Positions 17,201-23,950 of a stretch of 64,000 nucleotides of DNA are shown piece by piece. The DNA is from an uncultured Clostridia bacterium. Lineage in GTDB: Bacteria; Bacillota; Clostridia; Christensenellales; CAG-138. Numbering within the stretch: position 1 is the stretch's first letter; every line of letters starts with the position of its first letter. The notes below the pieces were generated by a model. That model had not been told where the DNA came from. It made no database searches and worked only from the letters and a program-made list of their open reading frames with translations. The stretch is taken from contig CAKTYU010000003.1 of assembly GCA_934633985.1 (NCBI GenBank), forward strand, positions 62,001 to 126,000, in the 5' to 3' direction. The translations under genes and the position numbers were made by a program.

Positions 17201-18518
17201 TAAAGTTGCACAGAAAATACTAATTAGATTGGGGTACCCTGTTACGTATAATGGTACTATAGACAATAGTACTATTGCCCAGTTAAACGCCTTTATGGCT
17301 AATGAAGGATACTCCGGCGCCAGTGTGAGCACACGTACAATCAGCACAATCAGTACAAATAGCTATCAGGAGATAAATAGTTCAACTGCAAATATAATGG
17401 AAGCAGCTGGCGGAGAAAGATCCTCTCCTAGTCGCTACACTACTATTGCTGACCTGTGGATTGGAAAAAACACTCTGCGCCTCCCCTTAGACGGTGAAAG
17501 AAACTGCACTAAGGAAGTAGTGTTTTGTATCCAGTTTTTCCTGATGATATGCGGGAAACTCCTTGTAGATGAGACTAAATTTGATGGAACATACGGAATT
17601 GCTACAAAGAATTTGGTCGTTGATCTGGTTGATGATATAATTGATGCATATCAGACCATACCCGGAAAGCAACGTGATCGCGGCGAACTGATGAGAGCTC
17701 GAGATTTGTTGGATAGTAAAGGATACATTACTTCATCCGTATTTGGAATTATGGCAAACTATATAGTGTCGCTAAAACGCTCATCGTGTGCGGAAGGGCT
17801 GGCAGGAGCAGGAATAAGCGTCGGCGAACTGCATCGTTCATTGCAGAAACTTGGCTATGAAAAAATGTTTGATGCTGAATTTGGAGCTTACTATGGCTTC
17901 CGCACTATGTTTGCCGTTTTCCTTTTTCAATATCAACATAACTTAGGAAAAGACGGCATTGTCGGTACAACAACAAATGATAAGATCAACAGCAACTTGG
18001 CCGATCTCAATTATGTCAACACAAAAAAGTATGGTGTTGCAAAATTTGGCGACAGGATAGGAAAACTCAATCATGGAAGTATTCCGACCGATATAACACC
18101 TATTGAAGCCATTGCAAGAACGATTTATTCCGAGGACACAACCTCAGACGATAAAGGTAGGGAGGCTATCGCATGGGTACTGTATAATAGAAGAACCACA
18201 AATAATGAAAACTTCGGTAATTCATGGAAGGGAATAGTCTACGGTAATGACACTGCCGAACGAGCCGCCTTCACAAGCGCTTTTAGGGCATTAAGAGATT
18301 ATTGCCTCCCTAAGATATCTGATTCGAAATGGGGAAAGGCAATCGCTTTGGCCAAAAGTATGACGCCAAACAATGATGATACTTACTATGCTGAACCAAG
18401 TGCGCCCAATCGTATTGAAGACAGGTATATGTTTAATAGGAGCAACAACAATCTCAATGACTACATTGACGGTATAAAAATAGGCGGTAATATTTTCCAT
18501 AGAGGAAAGAACTACTAA
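14286..18518 (+). CDS. Giant multidomain peptidoglycan hydrolase (PG-binding repeats, NlpC/P60, SleB-like)
   Basis: A 1410-residue protein. Residues about 1-440 are five ~88-aa repeats, each a 'V(T/I)..VR.G...L.YD' lead-in plus a PG_binding_1 domain ('PDGKFGSGT', 'DGIVG'). Two more PG-binding domains fill 450-590. An NlpC/P60 cysteine peptidase lies at about 600-770 with 'TDCSGL' (nucleophile C664) and 'IHHIGIY' (H720/H721). Further PG-binding units follow (about 800-940 and 1180-1240), and a SleB/CwlJ hydrolase_2 domain ends the protein (about 1270-1408, 'IARTIYSEDTTSDDKGREAI'). It should cut peptide stems and probably glycan or cortex linkages. There is no signal peptide, so export likely depends on the divergent holin. 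AGGAGATACTTCTA precedes the ATG. It is far longer than any endolysin I know. Confidence 0.9.
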   Translation: MANEGVTIEMVRAGTAVLKRDTTNTYNAAVYYVQGLLNAAGYNCGTPDGKFGSGTRTQVKAFQTARGLTSDGIVGRTTLAALEGIPVIGPNYGVTLNDVRNGIKTLSYDTTNTPSDAVEYVQGKLNDSGFNNGTPDGKFGTGTKNAVIAFQTKNNITADGVVNNTTLSLLEGTSGVGYNGGITLEQVRNGSAYLKYDIKTVSDAVSGIQLMLNEQGYSCGRPDGKFGSGTVTAVRAFQTAYNLTSDGIIGSGTLAKIEQNVENPVGPNNGVTIEQVRSGNAILKYDLITRSEAVAYIQELLNKGFFSCGKADGIYGGGTRDSVKAFQSACQIKEDGIVGKNTLALLEDESAELSGPNDGVTLDQVRSGIKYLKYDPITQSDAVTYVQEALANRGYDVGNIDGIYGSATRYAVKTLQRDFALQDDGIVGVQVMAVLDNPSYGVGTNATTYVRNDNAPPSEPVKQIQRRLWAYDNALEVSGVFNLATENAVKAFQNRNNLTATGAVDPTTWRKMFPLLRSGSSLEEAVRALQTLLTYQNFVVGVDGNFGSATKNAVRSYQTMRGLDADGIAGPKTWLSLTLDTPIEGSGGIGTGETAPLTGFPKYRASDFIEFLKSRVGCGYTLGTYGQKCTQELLERRARRDADNSTDYYLVDCARWLGYYVTDCSGLVEWFLLKNGIQKNCDTNASGMYNRWSIEKSNNMDDMPLVPGVAVYKRGASGIHHIGIYVGNDRVIEAKGAAYGVLVTQFSADPKWNCWGIFDWLVLDVEENPTATPLPVMTIATQLSGYPSLNNSTTEGVTHNRPSSGSIYKEGSKGDEVIQIQRRLWAYDNAITVNGNFGPATKAAVQAFQTRHSLTVDGIVGKNTWGKLFPLTTTATSNHPETINAIKALLVFRGYEVNNSVSTYNTELSNIVKSFQTAKGITSDGKVGEMTWAALTIGGNIKQGANTGIEWDDVLDNRAKLVLDPSTVCNAAKVAQKILIRLGYPVTYNGTIDNSTIAQLNAFMANEGYSGASVSTRTISTISTNSYQEINSSTANIMEAAGGERSSPSRYTTIADLWIGKNTLRLPLDGERNCTKEVVFCIQFFLMICGKLLVDETKFDGTYGIATKNLVVDLVDDIIDAYQTIPGKQRDRGELMRARDLLDSKGYITSSVFGIMANYIVSLKRSSCAEGLAGAGISVGELHRSLQKLGYEKMFDAEFGAYYGFRTMFAVFLFQYQHNLGKDGIVGTTTNDKINSNLADLNYVNTKKYGVAKFGDRIGKLNHGSIPTDITPIEAIARTIYSEDTTSDDKGREAIAWVLYNRRTTNNENFGNSWKGIVYGNDTAERAAFTSAFRALRDYCLPKISDSKWGKAIALAKSMTPNNDDTYYAEPSAPNRIEDRYMFNRSNNNLNDYIDGIKIGGNIFHRGKNY
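14301..15625 (+). repeat. Five in-frame ~264-267 bp coding repeats
   Basis: Units begin at about 14301, 14565, 14829, 15096 and 15363 (spacings 264, 264, 267 and 267). Each encodes a lead-in strand and one PG_binding_1 domain. Protein similarity is high and DNA similarity moderate, indicating old duplications under selection rather than recent slippage. Confidence 0.8.
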
Positions 18519-18530
18519 CCAATCTCAAAT

Positions 18531-18566
18531 CTGCCCCGCTGAAAGATCATCGGGGCAGCCGTTTAT
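18531..18566. terminator. Terminator between convergent genes
   Basis: A 7-bp GC-rich stem (18531-18537 with 18552-18558) between the giant hydrolase stop and the opposing lipoprotein stop. The T-run is weak on the plus strand. Confidence 0.55.
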
Positions 18567-18569
18567 AAA

Positions 18570-20201
18570 TCAATAAAATTCAGCTCTCCCAAAGTCTAAA
18601 TTAGTATCCAGTACAATCTCATCCACCTTGTAAGGAAGAATAACCTCTGCCAGTATCTCGTCCCTCTCGTCGCCGTCCGTGTCCTCAGCCCCAGTGAGCC
18701 TTATCTGACAGTGAATAACAGCGGCGGCGAGATTCTGAAAAGGAAGATATTTAGCAATGAATAGCTCTTCGCCTTTGTACAGCCCCAGTATGTTTGTCCC
18801 GGGATTATATATCTCATATTCCATATCATAATCTGCGTTGCGATGCTCGCTGATACATTCCACGTTTCCATCCATGGAATAAAGCCTGTGTCCTCCTATG
18901 TTGTACAGTATGGCCGCGTTTACCGGGTCGTCCTGAAACTCTCTGCCATAGCCGAGAAAATTACCCGTCACCCTTTCCGCATTAACGGCGTATCCCATGT
19001 TCAGCTCATATTCGACGCTTTCCAGTCTTCCGTCCTTAAAGCGCAGCGTTTCAAATCCCGGCTTCACCATGCTTGCTTTCAATAATGTATTACCACGCCC
19101 AGTGGCAAAACGGGCATAAATCAGTGTATCCTCATCCTCATAATACGGAAGGTCTCCAAGCAATTCTTTCACCTCAGCCAAAGACATGCCACAGCTGAGA
19201 GAACAAACACCGCTGTTACCTTTTTTGTGGGGCATATTTGAAACGTCCCGGCCGGATACGAATATGCCCACCGTAAAATCGTCTGCTCTGCTGATACTGT
19301 ATTCTATATGGGCAATCTGTCCGCCGTCGTGCTTACTTATTAAGCACACCCTCCGGTCGCATCCTTTGGCAATAATATTCGGTTCCGAGCTTAGATAATA
19401 ATCATTTTTGTGGCCGGGCAAGGCAAAGTAATCCGATATCATACCAGGTACTGGTATTCCCGAGTACAACGTATCAATACTTTTCGTGCTCTCCTCCCCA
19501 AACCGGGTAATCTCCCAGCAGTCGCCCTCGTATTGCTTTATCCATATTTCGAGCGTGTTTACAGTATCTGCGCTTATGCCCTCCGCCTCATACAGCAGCT
19601 CCCCTTCCGGGCTTATATCCAGCGGCCCGTTCATTCGCATGGTAATATTGTTGTCCGCAGGGGATAGCTTGTAAAGCGCATTCACCAGGTTCGGAAGTTT
19701 AGCATCATCGGCATAGGAATAGAAATACCTGCCAGAATGTTTGTTTATGGGAATGGCGCAGAATACAGAGTCGTAAGCATTGACAGGTGAAGCATGGCGC
19801 AGCGAATGATCGTCCAACGCCATAACACAGTAGTCTAGGCCCGCAGCCTTGCTCATGGGGTCGTATTTTATATGCAGCTCTTGGCCTCCGTCTCCGTCGA
19901 TGTCCACCGTATTGGCAAAATAAGGCTTAATATATCCGCTTTCAGTAAATATCTCCTGCATGGCGCAGACGGCGCCGTCCTTGTATACGGTCAGCAGGGG
20001 TGAAAAGGCATAGCCTTCCCGCAGGATATCTGTGGTTATGACAGCCGTTTCCTCTATGCCGTCTCCGTCGATGTCGGCGGTTATCTCATCGCACACTATG
20101 GGTGTGCCGGCTTGAGCTTCCGGCTCCCCCTTAGCGCAGCCCGCCAGCACGGAGAAAGATAAGCACGCAAGCGTTAAGGTCAAGGTAAAAAAACGTTTCA
20201 T
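18570..20201 (-). CDS. Large lipoprotein with DxDGDG calcium-type loops
   Basis: A 543-residue lipoprotein with lipobox 'LAGC' (cysteine 22). Motifs 'DIDGDGIEETAVI' (about 43-55), 'VDIDGDGGQELHI' (about 98-110) and 'DTDGDERDEILAE' near the C-terminus mark FG-GAP/VCBS-like elements. The middle part also has 'CGMSLAEVKELLGDLPYY', resembling the small BamE/SmpA-type repeat motif. It is probably a surface sensor or binding protein; its ligand is unknown. GGAGGG stands just upstream of the ATG. It converges on the giant hydrolase gene, repeating the lipoprotein/hydrolase arrangement seen at 10.7-13.0 kb. Confidence 0.82.
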   Translation of the reverse strand: MKRFFTLTLTLACLSFSVLAGCAKGEPEAQAGTPIVCDEITADIDGDGIEETAVITTDILREGYAFSPLLTVYKDGAVCAMQEIFTESGYIKPYFANTVDIDGDGGQELHIKYDPMSKAAGLDYCVMALDDHSLRHASPVNAYDSVFCAIPINKHSGRYFYSYADDAKLPNLVNALYKLSPADNNITMRMNGPLDISPEGELLYEAEGISADTVNTLEIWIKQYEGDCWEITRFGEESTKSIDTLYSGIPVPGMISDYFALPGHKNDYYLSSEPNIIAKGCDRRVCLISKHDGGQIAHIEYSISRADDFTVGIFVSGRDVSNMPHKKGNSGVCSLSCGMSLAEVKELLGDLPYYEDEDTLIYARFATGRGNTLLKASMVKPGFETLRFKDGRLESVEYELNMGYAVNAERVTGNFLGYGREFQDDPVNAAILYNIGGHRLYSMDGNVECISEHRNADYDMEYEIYNPGTNILGLYKGEELFIAKYLPFQNLAAAVIHCQIRLTGAEDTDGDERDEILAEVILPYKVDEIVLDTNLDFGRAEFY

Positions 20202-20376
20202 ATATCCCTCCTGTACTCAGTATTAAGTCAGTATAACATAGAATCGGGTAATATACAGCATTTCCCTCTATGCATTGGAAACAAAAAAATGCGCATTAAA
20301 TTTCGCATATCAAACGCACTATGCGACGTTTATATTTAGCGTTAAATCTGACACCCTATTATTGAGGTGAAGAATA

Positions 20377-20709
20377 ATGCGTACTGACAACGAATCTTAT
20401 TGCAACATCTTTAGAAGGATAAGGGAAGGCAGGGATTTGACTCAATATCAAATGGCAGAATTAGCCGAGTGCAGTCTGCGAAATTACCAAAATATTGAAG
20501 CCGGGGTTAGCCAACCGAGCTACAACACCCTAAGTAAGCTAGTCAAAAATCTCCGCCTCGCTCCGTGCGAGCTGTTTCTGAACAAAGAGTCACTGAAATA
20601 TGACAGCACAATATGCGAAATAGCAGTACTAACGCGCATGTGTTCAAAAGAGCAACGAGTTCTAATACTCAAAATCATAAAAGATGTCATAGAATCATGG
20701 CCTGAATAG
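20377..20709 (+). CDS. XRE-family transcriptional regulator
   Basis: A 110-residue protein whose first 65 residues are a classical lambda-repressor-type helix-turn-helix ('LTQYQMAELAECSLRNYQNI' then 'PSYNTLSKLVKNL'). The C-terminal 45 residues may be a dimerisation helix pair ('EQRVLILKIIKDVIE'). GAGGTG lies 7 nt before the ATG. It precedes an ECF sigma gene by 137 bp and is divergent from the lipoprotein at 18570. It may control either side; the target is not visible. Confidence 0.85.
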   Translation: MRTDNESYCNIFRRIREGRDLTQYQMAELAECSLRNYQNIEAGVSQPSYNTLSKLVKNLRLAPCELFLNKESLKYDSTICEIAVLTRMCSKEQRVLILKIIKDVIESWPE

Positions 20710-20846
20710 CAAGACCTCAGTTGCAGCTGAAGAATCAAACTAACTGCCGGTTAAATAAACGCATAGGCCACCAACTCAGACCAATAATCAAGTTCATGTA
20801 AAGTGTTCTTGGTAAAGGTCGGAACGACGTTAATGATTGAGGCTTT

Positions 20847-21395
20847 ATGGCAAAAATTTCCACTAAAGAAGAAATCGCAGATATCTATTTGAAATGTCAG
20901 AATACACTATTCCGTGTTGCCCTGACGTATGTGGACACGTTATATTTAGCAGAGGAAATGGTGGGGGACTCCATTGTAGCCATTCTTGAAAAATCTCCAA
21001 CTTTTGAAAGTGAGGCCTCCTGCGTATGCTATCTAAAGCAGATCGTCCGCAACAAAGCAATAAGCTTTCTGCGGAAGAAATATAAGGTTGAACCGCAGAA
21101 AGATCGGGACATAGAGAAGCATCTTATTGATTCCAACGATTCAGCCCTACCCTACAACGAAGTAGAAATGCAGCTACTGTTGCATGAAATTCTCTCCGAA
21201 TACCCGCAACGCATCCGCGACGCCTTTATCGCCCATGTGATAGACCAAGAGACAATACCTGTTCTGGCAGCTTATTATGGCATTAAGACAGATACCCTGC
21301 GTAAGCAGATCGGACGCATGAAGTCACGCATAGCGAGATCCATCCCGGAAAAAGACATGCGCACGTTCTTGTTTGTGCTAATATTGCTATCATAG
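20847..21395 (+). CDS. ECF-type RNA polymerase sigma factor
   Basis: A 182-residue protein with sigma region 2 ('YLKCQNTLFRVALTYV', 'LAEEMVGDSIVAIL', about 13-50) and region 4 ('YPQRIRDAFIAHVIDQETIPVLAAYYG', a helix-turn-helix at about 120-160). The ribosome site is only a GAGG 4 nt before the ATG. The next gene, 20 bp downstream, is a membrane protein of anti-sigma type, so the pair probably forms a signal-responsive switch. Regulon unknown; possible targets are the small secreted protein downstream or the lipoproteins upstream (inference). Confidence 0.82.
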   Translation: MAKISTKEEIADIYLKCQNTLFRVALTYVDTLYLAEEMVGDSIVAILEKSPTFESEASCVCYLKQIVRNKAISFLRKKYKVEPQKDRDIEKHLIDSNDSALPYNEVEMQLLLHEILSEYPQRIRDAFIAHVIDQETIPVLAAYYGIKTDTLRKQIGRMKSRIARSIPEKDMRTFLFVLILLS

Positions 21396-21415
21396 TCATT
21401 CGGAAGGAAACGCTT

Positions 21416-22276
21416 ATGAATTGGTGGAAAGCTAAAAAGCTCATACAACGCAAGCCATACCTGCTCGATCCGTATCGATGCCGAAGCATAGAAAGCGCAA
21501 AGGAATTCCTTGCAGCAGAAGGAAGACCTTCGGCAGAGGATGTGTTAACGGCTGCCCGTATCAGGGCCGGTATGAGTATCTCCGAGTGGGAAGATTTTAC
21601 AGGCTTGTCTATCAGCGACATGGAGCGTAAGTGTAAGCGAGTCACGCCAATCCGCTTTGGCAATCTATTCTCGCTGTCTCGCAGGGCCTTGATAGTCATT
21701 GCCATTCTCATTACACTCACAGTCTTTATTGCCTGTACGCCAGTTGGCCGTGCTTGGGCTGTCACAGCATATAACGCCATAATTGAGGTTATTGATGGCA
21801 TACTTTATGTGCGTTCTGAGGAACAAGACGCACCATTCTCCCCTGAACCTGCCGTGTTGGATGTAGATGACACGATTGTAGAATATGCCTCCCTTGATGA
21901 AGCATTGGCTCAAATCAATGCTCCATTACTCTATATTTCCGCAGATTCCGCATCGCTCGTTAGAATTCAGCTAACATCCAATCCTTTAGATGGCGCTTAT
22001 TTGGAGAGTACCTATTATCTTAACGGCGACGTACAGATAACAATCAAACAGGATTGGGGCAGCCGCTTGGAGGATAGCATAGTTCTGGATGATTCAAAAC
22101 AGCATATTCGGTTGGCCTTAGAGAATGGAATGACCATTGACGGCGTATATTCCGGCGATGATGCCGTCTTCATAGGTGCATCCATAATCGAGAATACAGT
22201 AATCCACATTAGCCTTGTCAATATTCCAAATACAACTTCATTACAAGAGACTTTATCTACATTAGTTATGGCTTGA
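21416..22276 (+). CDS. Membrane-anchored putative anti-sigma factor (DUF4367-like)
   Basis: A 286-residue protein. The N-terminal ~80 residues are cytoplasmic and charged, including 'DVLTAARIRAGMSISEWEDF'. A single membrane segment spans about 83-105 ('LSRRALIVIAILITLTVFIA'). It is followed by 'GRAWAVTAYNAIIEVIDGI', the segment typical of anti-sigma partners in Clostridia, and an extracytoplasmic beta-rich domain to the end. It presumably binds the sigma factor encoded 20 bp upstream and releases it on a cell-surface signal. An 11-bp-stem hairpin follows. Confidence 0.7.
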   Translation: MNWWKAKKLIQRKPYLLDPYRCRSIESAKEFLAAEGRPSAEDVLTAARIRAGMSISEWEDFTGLSISDMERKCKRVTPIRFGNLFSLSRRALIVIAILITLTVFIACTPVGRAWAVTAYNAIIEVIDGILYVRSEEQDAPFSPEPAVLDVDDTIVEYASLDEALAQINAPLLYISADSASLVRIQLTSNPLDGAYLESTYYLNGDVQITIKQDWGSRLEDSIVLDDSKQHIRLALENGMTIDGVYSGDDAVFIGASIIENTVIHISLVNIPNTTSLQETLSTLVMA

Positions 22277-22288
22277 CACAAATACAAA

Positions 22289-22315
22289 GGAGCTGCTTCG
22301 CGTGGAAGCAGCTCC
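22289..22315. terminator. Terminator between anti-sigma gene and secreted-protein gene
   Basis: A perfect 11-bp stem (22289-22299 with 22305-22315) and 5-nt loop between convergent genes. A weak T stretch lies on either side. Confidence 0.7.
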
Positions 22316-22332
22316 ATAAAATGGCCCGACAG

Positions 22333-22722
22333 TTAGATTGTAACATTATAGAGATATGGAACGGTTCCATCAGTGTTATGTGTCGTCCCCCGTACTTCTA
22401 CTTTGTATATGCCGCTTTCCGTAATGGTGACATATTTCCCGGCAGAGACAGTAGGTGTTTTTCCAGTCTTGCTCACGGAATCTATATAATCCCAATTATT
22501 ACCGTTTTGCTTATACAAGGTAATAGTGACTGTCTTTTCTTCAGCCGCGCCAAACGCTTTGCCATGTATATAATGCGAACCCACTGAGGTAACATACGCC
22601 AAACCGCCGCTAAGCGAGAGTGAGCCGCAGGTCTGGATCGGCGCGTCCGCCGCTTGCGCTGAAATTGGGGCCGCCAACAACAAAGCACACATGGTCAACA
22701 TTAGTGAAACAATCTTTTTCAT
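22333..22722 (-). CDS. Small secreted protein of unknown function
   Basis: A 129-residue protein with a standard signal peptide (M1-K-K, hydrophobic core, 'AQAAD' cleavage near 24-25). The mature ~105 residues are beta-rich ('KTVTITLYKQNGNNWDYID', 'YVTITESGIYKVEVRG'), resembling a single immunoglobulin-like or carbohydrate-binding-type fold of the kind seen in small Clostridia exported proteins. GGAGGAAGG precedes the ATG. It converges with the anti-sigma gene. Function not recognised. Confidence 0.75.
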   Translation of the reverse strand: MKKIVSLMLTMCALLLAAPISAQAADAPIQTCGSLSLSGGLAYVTSVGSHYIHGKAFGAAEEKTVTITLYKQNGNNWDYIDSVSKTGKTPTVSAGKYVTITESGIYKVEVRGTTHNTDGTVPYLYNVTI

Positions 22723-23057
22723 AAATAACCTTCCTCCATAATAATTCGCACACAGGTGCGGTTAATATCTTATACGCACAGCCTCACCCCTAAAGGGACA
22801 TGAAAAATCATATATTTTTTTACAGGCGCCAGAATTTTAAAAATCAATACACAAAAAATAAGCATATTTAACCCTTACCCAATCGGGTAGGGGTTATTTT
22901 TATTTCCTTTTCAAATTAAATCAGCACAAAAAAGTATCCGCCATATAACGTCGGACTTTTTTCGCTTGCGCGGAAAGGGCTTGCATGAGTATTCGCTCAC
23001 CTCCACTACCTCCGATTTTTGATTCGCACAAAAAATCTAAAAAAACGGAGGTAACCA
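22723..23057. other. Intergenic stretch at the possible left end of the recombinase element
   Basis: 335 bp with no gene, AT-rich. It holds a small hairpin near 22748 (CGCAC/GTGCG), the orphan terminator at 22870 and the ribosome site (CGGAGG) of the gene at 23058. The left boundary of the recombinase element may lie here but I could not identify an end sequence. Confidence 0.4.
22870..22901 (+). terminator. Orphan intrinsic terminator
   Basis: An 11-bp stem (22870-22880 with 22885-22895, one G-U pair), loop AATC, then ATTTTT. It points on the plus strand but no plus-strand gene lies upstream within 590 bp, so it either ends a short untranslated RNA or is a leftover of an inserted element. 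Confidence 0.65.
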
Positions 23058-23456
23058 ATGAAGAAAACCACAGTTCTGCCCGCATTTGGGAAAATCCATG
23101 CAGTAACCAAGGAAGTATACATCGCTTTTTATAAGAACAGGCGGCACTACAAGTACATCACGCAGGAGATGGAAAAAGGAAAGCTCATTTCATATGAAAA
23201 GGCATTAGACGAACATATCCCTTTAGAGAAGCTTATACGCCGCCCGTATGAAGACATGGGCCAAGCTGTCGTGGACAAGCTATATATCAAATGGCTTTTG
23301 GAACACCTTGATGATGAGGAGCGCAAAATAATACGGCTCTATTATTTTTCGCAATGGACGCAGCGGGAGATTGCCAATGAGTTGGGTGTTTCACAGAATG
23401 CCATAAAGAAGCGGCTGCAGCACATTATTAAAAAGCTAAAAAAAATAGCGGAATAG
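23058..23456 (+). CDS. Sigma-70 region 4-like DNA-binding protein of a mobile element
   Basis: A 132-residue basic protein. The C-terminal part (about 85-130) is a sigma region 4 helix-turn-helix ('LDDEERKIIRLYYFSQWTQ', 'REIANELGVSQNAIKKRLQ'). The N-terminal part lacks sigma region 2. Such small proteins accompany conjugative or integrative elements of Firmicutes, probably as regulators. CGGAGG lies 7 nt before the ATG. The downstream ~470 bp is a structured non-coding stretch, then a helicase and three recombinases, so I place it as the first gene of the mobile element. Confidence 0.75.
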   Translation: MKKTTVLPAFGKIHAVTKEVYIAFYKNRRHYKYITQEMEKGKLISYEKALDEHIPLEKLIRRPYEDMGQAVVDKLYIKWLLEHLDDEERKIIRLYYFSQWTQREIANELGVSQNAIKKRLQHIIKKLKKIAE

Positions 23457-23463
23457 GTTTTCA

Positions 23464-23934
23464 GGTACTCCTCATTTTCGGCTTGAAATATGAGGGGATA
23501 CCTTCTTTGCACCTTTACAACTGCATACCACCACTGCGAGCCAAACCTCCTTCCTGCCGGGCGATACCGGCAAGCCTTGCGGCGGCAGCGCGACGAAGCT
23601 ACACAGTTAGCCGAGCGACAGGGTGCCAGCCGCAGGAGCGCAACAGGCAAAGCGTTCCGGCGATGACAGGGAAGGTTGAATAATAAGACTCCCGTTAGGG
23701 CCTCCACATCAGAGAGGCGCGCCGTCCCCGGGTTGCAAGCAGTTAGACCCTCGGACAGACGCGAGAATGACCGATAAGCCGCGGTCAGCCCGCAGTGTTC
23801 CCGCCACCGCCCTGATGCAAAGGGCGGCTATACCTGGAGCAATCAGCAAATAGGCATGATTGTCATTGGCGAACTTGAAAAGAATAAGTACAGGCACAAG
23901 GGGCGCAGGATAAGTCCTCGCCCCGCAACGTGCC
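23464..23934 (+). ncRNA. Candidate structured RNA/leader region in the mobile element
   Basis: About 470 GC-richer bases without a credible gene between two element genes. Visible stems: 23464-23467/23499-23502 enclosing 23470-23475/23490-23495; a possible long-range AACC..TTCC (near 23544) with GGAAGGTT (near 23672); 23555-23560/23567-23572; CCGCCCT/AGGGCGG near 23805-23830; and GGCAC/GTGCC enclosing GGGGCG/CGCCCC and AGGA/TCCT at 23893-23934. The last hairpin ends 16 nt before the helicase ATG, so it could act on its translation. A 66-codon frame (23483-23683) exists but starts without a ribosome site. No RNA family is recognised. Confidence 0.4.
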
Positions 23935-23950
23935 GGAAGGCAGCTTACAC

